From contig OU342632.1 in assembly GCA_910589415.1 (NCBI GenBank), positions 39,817,637 to 39,881,636 of the forward strand: a stretch of 64,000 nt of DNA, given 5' to 3'. This document shows positions 20,766-31,600 of this stretch, one piece after another (within the stretch, counting starts at the first letter, position 1; every line of letters begins with the position of its first letter). Both the position numbers and the translations under genes were made by a program. The notes below the pieces were generated by a model. That model made no database searches. It had not been told where the DNA came from and saw nothing but the letters and a program-made list of their open reading frames with translations. Source of the DNA: Malachius bipustulatus. Lineage: Eukaryota > Arthropoda > Insecta > Coleoptera > Melyridae.

Positions 20766-23127
20766 TTAAGCAGTAACTTTTTTCTTTTCGGCTTCTTCCT
20801 TCTCTGCTTTATATCTATCATGCAAGTCCAGACAGTCATTGTTATCGATATGGACCCAACCGTTTGGAGTAATATGATAAACTCTCACAATTCCACCACT
20901 GTAAGCATCTCTGAACGTCGCATGGAAAATAGCCCTGCGCCCCAAATCGCAGGCTTCCTCATCTGTCAAATCCCATCTGTATCCTGAATCCAAGACACCA
21001 AACGCATAAATAGATCCAGAACCGACGCTGAATACTTTTCCTGGTGTGCGCATTCCCTCAGAGTCCAAGTAATAGAGTTGGGGTCCCTATGAGTGAATGA
21101 AACTTATTTATGAATGAACTTTTAAACATTTAAATTTCATAAAGGGACTTACCCGCTTATCCCAGCCTGCTAACATCATTCCCATTGAAAGACCCATTCC
21201 TTTGTATCCGTATACCAAATTTGAGAGTAACTTCGAAGCAGCTGCTACAGAAATACGTTCTCGTTCTCTGAGTTCGTAGATACGACAATTTTTAGATAAT
21301 ACTCGATCCCAGTAGACACAATCTGCTGCTCCTCCAGCTAGAGTTCCTGTTATGAATTCATAATTTGTTAATTAATTCTCAATAGATGCAATAGGCATGA
21401 GGGACATTTAGGTACAATTATACAGGCTGTTTCTTAATAACTTGGTAATATTTATCTTGGGTCCATTTTGTGAAAAAAACTTCATATTATGAACATGAAC
21501 ATAATGTCCTAAAAGTTTTAACTGTTGAACTGCAACAGGGTGCTAAAGTATTAAGAAAAAATTGATTTTCGATCAATTATTCAAAAATTGAAAGCAGCCG
21601 CTTATTAATGCGAACGAACATGCCAAGTTTAATTAAAATCAACGCCAACCTGTTCTACAACGTTCTGTCCAGTCAGGTCATTGGTCGTTGTTAGGTTCTC
21701 TCTTCCCTGAAATTTACATAATTTTATACTTTACTTTTCTTTTTAAATTTTCTTCTAATTTCAGGGAAAATAAACTAACCTGATTCTGAGGTTAATAATA
21801 ATTATGAAAATCATATTATTGAGGAATGAATTGCATGTGGAACCACTGAAAGGATTCGAGGGAAATGTTTATATGCACTGCTAGTGGATAAAGTGATGGG
21901 GAGCTAGTAGAGGGGAACTCGGAGGGCCAAACAGCAGATATGCCACTTTAGCACCTTGTAGTTCAGCAGTTAAGTCTTGTAGGACATACATTTAATTAAG
22001 TTTTTTTCTCAAAAAGGACCCAAGAATACCCTCCTTAAATTAATAAACACATTAAGAAACACCTTTATAGTTAATTTTAAAAAAATCTGACTTTTATAGG
22101 TAAATTCTAAAATAAATCTACTGACTGTTAAAAAAAAAAGGATTGCTGCTAATGATTAATGCTAAACAATAATGAGTCATATGATTTCCCTTGTAATAAA
22201 AGTTAGAGACTGTTATTAAAGGCTTAACGTTAGTCTTGACTTTTAACCTTTGATTTCCCATTAATTAAGTAGTTAGAGGGTCAGTAGTGATTATTTTTAA
22301 ATAATATTTGAGATAACAGAGGGAGGGTGATGTTTAAAAAATTCATTAGACTTACAGCAGGTATTATAAAGGCTCATTAAGTTAACGTTAACGATTTCTG
22401 TTGCCATTTCTGAAGAAGGTATCGAGTCTAAGTGGAATTTTTTTAAATTGATCCATTTTTGACATGAAAGTAATTACAAAAATGTTAATGTCATTTGACG
22501 TCAGTATTAGCTTCAAAAACGAGCACAGAAATCTGCCCGTTAGCCTAATGAGCCTTTATAATACTGGCTGTAAGACAGTTAAAAATGTCAGAATAAAACT
22601 AATCAATTATTTAGAATTATTTATCTGCTTTTTGTAGATGTGAGACATGCCCACTCTGTCACCAACTAAGGTCACTGTCAATTTATTTTGTTCCCACAAA
22701 AATCAGGTTCCTGCTCACTGTAGTTGAAGGATAATTTACCCAATAAGAAATCATTGATCTCAACAATCTTCTTCATGCTCTGAGACCCAATGTAACTTCC
22801 TCCAGTAGCTCTGGAGTCCACAGCAAGTAGAACACCCCCTTGGTAACGAAAACCGAGGGTAGTCGTTCCGTGGTCGAATTTGATGTCAATCTTACGACCG
22901 TATTCATCTCGGTTGAATTTTGAAAGATTTTCTGCCGGCTATAAATCGATGGTTTAGTTGCTATAAGAAGAGAGCCATTTTTTACTTACATTAGGGAATG
23001 GAGGTGCACAAAGTTGCAGATTATCTGTGAAATTTGTGCTCAGTTTGTAGATATCGTCACTTAGGAGATTATCTTGCGAGAAAAGCGAAGGCGACTGCTG
23101 GAAACCACAAACTTCGGCCAAAGCCAT
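20766..23127 (-). CDS. PSMB5: proteasome subunit beta type-5 (chymotrypsin-like)
   Basis: Four exons join in frame: 23127-22990, 22938-22740, 21346-21153, 21086-20766. The product is 283 residues, matching the insect beta5 length (about 282). The N-terminal 70 residues are a propeptide. Cleavage before HG|TTTLGF exposes the catalytic Thr71 (Thr1 of the mature subunit). Asp87 (D17, AVDSRAT) and Lys103 (K33, SMKK) complete the active site, and the conserved [18 protein letters not shown] follows. It forms the chymotrypsin-like site of the 20S core in cytosol and nucleus. The start is the first ATG before [13 protein letters not shown]. The 3' end converges on BLOC1S6; a minus-strand AATAAA at 20729-20734 lies about 30 bp from the opposing signal, so the transcripts probably abut or overlap. 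Intron 2 carries two mobile elements. Confidence 0.95.
21423..22066. mobile_element. degenerate TA-CAGG element with internal end motif (PSMB5 intron 2)
   Basis: The left end is TA-CAGGCTGTTTCTTAATAA. The right end is TTAAGAAACACCTTTA-TA, worn. A second motif, CAACAGGGTGCTAAAG, begins at 21536, 113 bp inside. It is mirrored by CTTTAGCACCTTG-TA ending at 21958, 108 bp from the right end. Further inverted pieces are TCTTGGGTCC and GGACCCAAGA. It is non-coding. Confidence 0.65.
22351..22574. mobile_element. MITE family M, copy 1 (PSMB5 intron 2)
   Basis: The ends CTTACAGCAG-GTATTATAAAGG and the inverse CCTTTATAAT-ACTGGCTGTAAG enclose GGCTCATTAAGTTAAC and its mirror. The inner body includes GAAGAAGGTATCGAGTC and CATTTGACGTC. 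The same body and ends occur at 39788-40014 and, diverged, at 55931-56155. Confidence 0.8.
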
Positions 23128-23386
23128 GCTGAATCTGATTATTTACTTTAAACTTTAAGTTTGAAAAACTTTTTTATTCCTTCTTCGTACGACACGATTA
23201 TTCAGCAATTCAGCAGCACCAACAAACGAATAACGAAAACATCAAATCATCGAAAATTTATAGGTTGACAGTTGATATAAAATACAAATAAAATTTGAAG
23301 GATGACTGACAGATAAGTTTACCCTAATATGACATTGACAATTAACTTCTACAACCGAAATCGTGCTCAGCAAGCCCAGCCACAAT

Positions 23387-23771
23387 GGGTACGTTCGTTC
23401 ACCTGACGTCAACCGTTGAGTTGTTGAGGTAGCGCTTGCGTTCATACATACCGCTCACTTACAACCGTTGTTCAACTGTTGAGTATTTTTGTGAGCATAA
23501 ATATTTCACGCTCAGCACAGTCAAGTAGTCAACGTGTATGTTGCGGACATGCGCCAAGTGGGAAGTAAAAGTTGCAAGTAAGAATGCTCCTGATACAATC
23601 AGCGACAAATAAATGTTAATAATTACTTCTATGAACTTGAATCGTATCCAGAAACATGTCACATATCTCTCGATGTCAACAATGCGCTCAGATTATTTCC
23701 AACATGTTGAAACAACTTACACTCAACCGTTTTGCGCTGCTATTCAACAGTTGACGTCAGGTGAACGTACC
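23387..23771. mobile_element. MITE upstream of PSMB5
   Basis: GGGTACGTTCGTTCACCTGA then CGTCAAC at the left is mirrored by GTTGACGTC and AGGTGAACGTACCC at the right, flanked by AAT on both sides. It is non-coding and sits about 260 bp upstream of the PSMB5 start codon. Confidence 0.6.
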
Positions 23772-23905
23772 CAATGTTTCTAAAAATTAAACAACTTTTC
23801 AAAAAGATTAGAGTAAATTTGTATAGTCATAAAAACGAAACTATATGGAATTTTATCTATTTTTGATCAGAAAAAAGCGTCTTTTATTTTTTAGTTACCT
23901 ATATA

Positions 23906-24549
23906 CAGGGTGTATTGTAACGTCCGCATAATATTAGCGCCACGCGATTCTACATCAAAAACAGAACAAAAAAGTCCTCAACAGTTTTTTCTTGATGTAC
24001 ACAGATTTTAAGATATGGACAATTTAACGTTCTTAAATTTTGCAACACTGGCGCTGGTATAAAAATTAAGATAACTTATTAGACGTGAAGTCACCTCACT
24101 GGTATAGTGTGCCGTGTTGCTATGTAATCGAAAAAAAGTGCAACAAGACAAATGTCATGCTGCGACGTGTGAATGTTGCAATTTTTTTTAAGATTTTTTA
24201 TTTTTTCAATTTTTCATTCAACAATTAAAACGCGCAGTTTGCAATATTGATTGGAAGTATTGGAACTCAGGAAATCAAATAATTCCTAGTTTTGAAATGT
24301 TAATTAAAACCATTTTTACAAAAAAAATCTAAAATTTTGGATAATTTGGCTATTTTACTTCTTACTTAAGAATTTTTAAATAATATAAAGCAATATTTTT
24401 GAGTATTAAAAAACTTCAAATTTAAACTACAATGGTCGATAACTTCGTTATTTGAGGTCTAAGAGCTAAACATTATTAAAACTATATGTTCTGTTTTTGA
24501 TGTAGAATCACGTGGTGCTAATATTATGCGGACGTTACAATACACCCTG
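23906..24549. mobile_element. palindromic TA-CAGGGTG element
   Basis: The ends are TA-CAGGGTGTATTGTAACGT and its exact inverse ACGTTACAATACACCCTG-TA. The arms go on through GTCCGCATAATATTAGCGCC and TTCTACATCAAAAACAGAAC. It spans 644 bp with no coding content. It shows no clear second end motif inside the arms, unlike several neighbours. Confidence 0.85.
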
Positions 24550-26196
24550 TATTGTTAAAATTGTCTTGTTCCAAAATCGAACTTCGGTATGCCTTTTTGT
24601 ATTTTTTTGTAGATTTATATATTTGTATTTTTTACATTTTTTGGTTTATTATTTTTTTAAAAAAGGAAACCACTATCTAAAAGTCTAAATTTTGAAGATA
24701 TAATTCACGAATGTCAATATAATTATGTAGAATATGAGCGCGCATCAGGTTAGTCGCTCTTCTGACGTCACGCGGTTTGCATGAATTTAATATTTGGTCT
24801 GGGACTTTACTCTCGAGCAAGCCGTTTAATTTGAATATTTTACAAGTCGATATAGTTATATGTAATAGTATAATTATTTAATAATATCTTTCTTTTATAA
24901 AAGGGATTTTAAATCAGTCTGTTGAAAAATAATAGGTCAAATATTCGTCCTAAATATAATTTCAAATCAATACCAAAAAATGATCATAATATATATTATT
25001 ATCAATGATATTTTATAATACATCGTAACTGTTTTTTTAATTAAGTAGGTAGGTACTATGCATAAAAGAAAGTAAGTAAATCTACTTAAATTATCCAGAA
25101 CTAGAAACATAAGTTTATATTATGTTGACCTTTAAGGTTAGAAATAAATTGAGTTTATTCTTTGCGATATATCAGACCAAGTTTTTATCTCTTAAAAAAC
25201 ATGCATTAATCTTCTGTTTCATCCAAGTTACGCCGGCTATAAATCGAAAGTATCTTATAGGAGTGTCGTAAGTCACACGAAAGCAGTTTTAAATTGCACA
25301 ATAGCATGTTATATTTATCAGATGTAATAATACTTAAAAGCAAAATAAAACAGGAATATAGTTAATAGTTACAACAATTTGTACCTCAAATCACATAGGT
25401 CTGCTGCTACCACAATAAGAAAAAACAAAAACACTAGCAACGAAAGAAGGAAGCAACAAAAATTTACCCAGTCAAAATGCTAACCGCACTATATCACTGA
25501 CGTCAATTTCCAATAAATTCCAAAATACAGCAACTGCTATAAGAGAGAATTTCCAAAAATTTTACTCTTCTAAAATACAGTTATTATCATTGCCCTATGC
25601 CCTATGCTTTCTCGCAAAATCAATTCCTTATGCAAAATTATAAATATTATTTTAGCTGGTTAAATGCACTATAACTATAGGGTGCAAACGGTCATTAAAG
25701 AAATGAAGAACAAGAACCAGATTATATAAATTTTCTAATAAGTAATTAATTTGTTGAATTATTACTAAATTAACGTTAATTATTTATGTCAGCTGATTGT
25801 TGAGCATCGGTAGGTCACGTAACTTCTAGGCGCGTTCATGGTGTAAACTGTAAAGTAAACGCTTTTTTAATTAGTAAAATGCTAAAATGGGAGATTTAGC
25901 TGTGATTAGGAATTTCTGAAGATTTCTGTTGGCTGTCAATGAGTTTCTGTCAAAATTGACTACCGACTTCATTGAAAATGACAGTTGCCCGGTTTATTAT
26001 TATATTTTTATTTATGGTTATGTCCAAAAATTCTGAATGCGAGAAAGGATTGAAAAATTAACATTTTAATTTTAGATTGAGTTGTAGTGTTTAAAAATAA
26101 TTTTCATTTAATTTTTCAGGTGTAAATAGTGTGAGTATTATAATTTGTGGTAAAATTGAAGAAAATATCTAAAGGGGGTCCTACAGTTTAATTGAT
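24550..26196. other. intergenic and MRPL39 upstream region
   Basis: This AT-rich sequence has no supported exon. A TGACGTCACGCG string near 24763 resembles a CRE-type site but is isolated. The last 100 bp is presumably the MRPL39 5' untranslated region. Confidence 0.35.
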
Positions 26197-28269
26197 ATGA
26201 ACTGGGGAAGAAGCTTAATTACTCCAAAAAAGAATGTCCTGGGCCTTTTGCAAGACTTCAAAAAAGTTAAGCACCTACATAGAAGTAAGTTATTTTGATT
26301 TTCTCATGGATAAAATACGTACTTTAAGTACCTTAATTTTTTATTTATTTTCTAGGAAATTACACAAAATTTAGTGAAGATATAAAACACCAAAATGGTT
26401 TATTTACAAAGGAACAACAACGCCAAAGAGAAGCGGTGGGGCGCGTTGAAAAGATAGAAATAAATTACGTCGGGGTTCCTGAACCAACAACGTTTATTAT
26501 GAATAGGAACATTTCCACTCCAAATGATTGCGCCAAACGTCAGTATATTTATTAATAATTTTGGTAATTTTTCTTTGGTTGCATTGTTTTATAAAAATAT
26601 AATTTTTAGACATATCAGAAATGATTGTGAGGAAATCTGCTGTTGCTCTATTGAATAATGAAACTTTGTGGCACATGCATAAACCACTACCAGAATCATG
26701 CACCCTGGACTTTTTGCATTACTTCAGCCCCCAACCAGCTGCAGTAAATAAAGCTTTCTGGAGAACCTGCAGCTTCATCCTAGGTGCAATTATTAGAAGA
26801 GAATTCAAAGATGATATCGAAGTCCAACTGCATAGTTTTCCAAGTCCTACTGGTGCGTAAAAGTTACATTAACAACAAATTGAAAACCTCTTACCCACTT
26901 TATTTCAGTTAAATCAGGTAGTTTTGTGTATGATGTTCAACTGGCATTAGAAGACTGGAAACCGAAAGAAGAAGAACTGAAAGTTTTGTCAATAGAAATG
27001 ATAAAATTCTGCCAAAATAACTACGACATAGAGTATCTCGACGTGAGTCCCGAATTGGCTTTAGAAATGTTTAAAAATAATCCTCACAAAACGAAGCAGA
27101 TCCCTGACATTGCATCTCAGCACGATTCTAAAGTGACGATCTTTCGTGCAGGGGACCATGTAGATATTTCAAGGGGTCCTATGGTATCAAACACGGGACA
27201 GATAGGACGGGTCACGGTGGCCAATGCTATTAAATTGAAAACGGATATTGAAGGTGCTCCTATTTATAGATTTCAGGGGGTTTCCTTGCCCAGTGCAGTT
27301 GTGATAAATCATTACGCTTACAGTTTACTAGAAGAGCGTGCTAGAGTGCAGGTATGTTTTTTAATTTCTTTTAACTCTTTTTTTTTGCCAGGAGGGTTTC
27401 ATGGACTGTGCTTGTGTAAATTTGCAACTATGCATTAGCATATAAAACACTTACAAACTATATTTAGCCAAGTAACAAACCCTCTAGGCAATATGTAAAA
27501 AGAAGAGAGATATGAAAATTCTTTTTCATTCTCCCCTTTAGGAAAGTGTAACTTTCTGTCTTGATAAGGCAACCGAAAGCGAAAGTAAAACATCCTAGGT
27601 GATAGGTTGCTAGGTGGTTGCTAGCTATGAAAAACTTTCGTGGCCTGGACAAAAAAGTAGAAATGTCAGTTTGATTAACGTTTATTTAGATGGAAAATTA
27701 AATGTAAAACTGCAATAAAAAATTCCAGTAAATCTTTCTGGAACATACAAATAATTATTATTGTATGTTCCAGAAAGATTTACTGGAATTTGCAGCTTCT
27801 TGAATGAAATTCATTTTGAACTGAACTACGATCAAAGATTCTGAAAATATAGCGGTACAGAGTTTAAAACTTGACAGTGTCATAAATTAATAATTTAAAA
27901 CTATCGTTACTATGGTAATGTTAAAAACATGGCACCTTATAATAATTCCATTGTTATCACTGAATCGTATTATTTTACTCATTTCTTCTTAATCCGTGGT
28001 TCAATATGGCAAGGGGAGAATGAAAAGTTTAATACATTACACGCTACGAAAGCTCTTTCAGGTGCTCGGAGTTTTTAAATATCCTCGGCTACGCTACGCT
28101 TCGCCTCGGCTATTCAAAAGACCTCGCACCTAAAAAAGTGAACTTTCGTAGCTTGTAATGTAAATAACTATTTTCTTTTTGATTTGTTAATTTTCAGAAT
28201 TCTGCTCGAATACCTAGTTCCACTACAATAACTAGTGAAGATCATCATTATATCCCACAAACAGTGTAG
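26197..28269 (+). CDS. MRPL39: mitochondrial large-subunit ribosomal protein L39 (mL39)
   Basis: Five exons join in frame: 26197-26284, 26356-26538, 26610-26852, 26909-27351, 28198-28269. The product is 342 residues; the human protein has 338. A basic N-terminus (MNWGRSLITPKKNVLG) is suitable for mitochondrial import. A TGS-like domain (about residues 55-125) includes VPEPTTFIMNRNISTPNDCA and RKSAVALLNNETLWHMHKPL. After it comes the region related to the second domain of threonyl-tRNA synthetase (PQPAAVNKAFWRTCSFILGA; FRAGDHVDISRGPMVSNTGQ). MRPL39 is such a catalytically inactive relative, built into the mitochondrial large subunit. Intron 4 contains the second copy of the 649-bp repeat, ending about 25 bp before the last exon. 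The 3' end is convergent with the 26-29-p gene. Confidence 0.93.
27533..28173. mobile_element. 649-bp-type dispersed repeat, copy 2 (MRPL39 intron 4)
   Basis: It is the same unit and orientation as 19854-20502, with only scattered substitutions and a few small indels. It contains the same three inverted repeats, including the hairpin around 27719-27790. The insertion again lies at the 3' end of an intron. Confidence 0.82.
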
Positions 28270-28699
28270 TAAGTTTTAAAATTTCAATAATAATAGACAA
28301 GTTTATAAGTAATTGTTTTATTTCATCATTTGCAATTCACCATCTAAAATTATATACAGTTTTGTTCATATTTGTTCTAAAAAATAGCCTAATTTTGTAT
28401 TTCATATATCTATACATCAAAATTTGAACACAACCCAATTAAAAGAATGAGTAAGGGTTAAATTAAGATCCAGGTGCTTAATGGGTTAACTGAAGCATAT
28501 TACAAGGAAACTTAAATTATTTGATCTATACTTCTTGTTCTCAGTTTAAATTCAATGGAAATGGCAAATGACTTTTAAATGAAGCAAAAAATGTATCACT
28601 AATAATAATAATAAAAGAAAAGCTATTAAACTGTAATAGGAGCTTTTCTCACTTGGTTTTCACTTGTCATTTGCTCTAAATATTTATCACAATCTTGAA

Positions 28700-31600
28700 T
28701 TACATCGTCACATAAGTGGGTGTAGTCATAACTCCACAATTATTATCTTTAGAAGACATAAGGACGTAGCCATCATTACCCCAATAATTGGACCAACTAT
28801 TCTTGACCAACCAATAGTTCTCGCCGTTCAGAGTACCATAACCGACAGCCAAAACACTGTGATCTAGGCGGTCCTCTGTATTACCACTACAATAAAAAAT
28901 TTAATTAATGAGTCAAAGATCAATTTTCAAGCTTACCATTTCGGGTCATAATATACTCCGTTGGAGTAAAACGAGAAGGTTCTAAGACTTGCATCAATGG
29001 AAACACTGACAGGACCATGCTTGAACAAGGCCAGTCTTAAAGCGTTTTCATCATTATGAGTAACATTTACATAACCAGTAATTGGGGCCACTTTTGGAAC
29101 ACTATCGGCATGACAGTAACCATCCTAAAATAGTACAATTATTAGGAAGTGATGTTGAAAAAATCAAATTTTTACCTGTCCTAAATATGGACCATACGAT
29201 TCTTCTGTAGGGATGCCTCCGTGTTTAAGCATCCATTGATATGAACGGAAATCTTCTCCTCCATCACATCCATTGTTACCATAGCTGATTGAAAAAAATT
29301 CATCTGTTACTCTCTTATAGGAAAAAATAAAATAACTCACCCCCAGGAACAATCGATCAAAGCTTGCTGAGATAATCTCACCAATTTACCTCCGTTCTTT
29401 AGGAAATAGGCGCCTTCAATGGCTCCGACAGTGCCAAACGACCAACAGGAACCGCAAACCGATTGATCTGTGCAGCAAACGCTCACTCAGAAAACAATCT
29501 CAATAATTTTGAGAAAACTGACCTTTTACTTGAGAAACAGCCCCGAGAAGTCTCCAGTCCCATTGTTCGGGGAGCTCATCGGCTTTAATGTTCTTGTAAG
29601 GGAAGGGTGCCCCACCGTTGTACCCTTTAGTGTATTGTTTCCCCCGGAGAGCTTTCAATTCAAGTTCGTTCTTGTCGGCCAGATGGTTTACAGATAAACT
29701 GTAACCTAATTCAGATAATTATTTTTTAAATGTGGTTAGTTAACTAACTTGTATTTTGTTCATATTGTACACTTTATACTTTTTTCAGTAGTAAAATTGA
29801 AGACTGAAAAAGGAAGAATATCGATTTTTTTTTTTATTTTCCCGAAGATTCTCAAAACTGCTTATTCAAGATCAAAATAGTTTTCGACATCTTCTGAAAA
29901 ATTTAACATGCTCTTTTGTGTAAATCTTACTATTTCAGTCTTATAAAATAATTGTACCATGTTTATTCTATGAAAAAAATAGCTTTCACCCTCTTATCAC
30001 CTATGTAAAATTATGATCAAAAATTATGTATGAATTATACAAGATTCAAGTAAGGGATTGAATAAACTAATCAAATCAGGTAGGAAATTGCCTTTTCGAA
30101 TTATTGAAGAACCCACTGAAAGGAAAATAGGTAACAATATTTCCAAGCCTCTCTAGGACTGGACATGAGAATGAATGAGAATGAATATTTTAAAAGATAC
30201 CTAACCATACCTCTGTTTTGTCTGTTGACAGAGTGGATCAGTCTCAAATTTTGCCTGAATATTTCTTTACGAAGGGCGTGTTCTTTCTCGTCTTCGTATT
30301 CCTTGTTGTGCTTTTGCTTGAATTTATCGAATTCGAAATCGACGTGATCGGATGAAGTGGGACGTACGAATTCACGCATCGGATTGAATGTGTAAATGTG
30401 AGCAGCTCCAGGACCAGGGAACGAACTGCAAGTCATGTCTGAAATTGTTCACATTAGAGATAATAACAATTTAATCATGTATTTGTATGTACTTTGATTA
30501 AGTTCGAAAATTTCAGGATCGATTGGACTGTTATCGAATGCCTCGTACTCGATGAAATAGTGATCATAGTGGCTTCCTAGGAGAGTGTTATACCCCTTCA
30601 TCACGTACCTGGAAATAATGAAATTTTTGACTTGGAGCTCTGAAGTTTTAATGAAGTCTCCTAGTACTCACTTAACAGGAACAGCAATGTTCACATCAGG
30701 ATTGTCTACATCAACCTTATATCTCAACCAAATTGTATATTTATTTTCTTTTTCTCCTACGGTTTCAACTAACTGCCATTTTTCTGTATCCAAACCATCT
30801 ACTGTTTCTTGCCCTATAATAATAATAATTATTGATTATGATTATCATATAGTACTATTGATTAAGTTGGTCAAAAAAAGTCATATGTATCAATTAAGAA
30901 TACACATCCTCCTGATAGTTCGATTTATTTTGTTTCATATCGTCTTGGGATTTACGTTCCAACGTGAGAGATTTTAAAGTTATTAATGTTATGAAACATT
31001 TTTACATTTTGGGACTAGTTAGTGCCTTTATCACGATTTATTGTGCATAAAGCCCCGTGTCTTTATGCACAATAAATCGTGCACAATAACCTAAATCCCA
31101 AGGAACTGATCAAAATAAGAGAATTTTAAGGCCCCTGTTCAGTGTCGTATTTTATTTTTGCACCGTCCACCAATCTGAACTTTTCTTGGTAAAGGCGCGA
31201 CACGGCGAGATTCTGTTGGTTGAGTTGTTTAGGAGAAGCATAGACATACAAACTTTATAGGAATAGTTTTTCATAAAAGTGTTCTGGATTCGTAATTCGT
31301 ATTTGTTTACCTTTTGCAACTGTGGTTATGACTCGGCAATTCGATTCGAAACGGTTCTCGGCTGACATGACAGGAAACATATTGCCAGACCTGAGTAACT
31401 GACATTTTTACTAAATACCAGAATGGCTCTGCGTTCTATGCATGTTTAAGAACGCGCGGGGTGTCGTGGGCGTGTCTAGAGATAGGCCAGAGACTTCGAT
31501 GGCACCTCAGGGAGCTATATAAGAACCGCCGTGGCTGGAGAGTTCAGTCAGTGGCAGTTATATTTTCAGTTGTAGTTTGGATGTGAATGAAAGCTGAAGT

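Noticed and set aside
22932..25247. GCCGGCTATAAATCGA shared between PSMB5 exon 2 start and about 25232
   Set aside because: A single 16-base match in 64 kb is close to chance expectation, and the flanks do not match.
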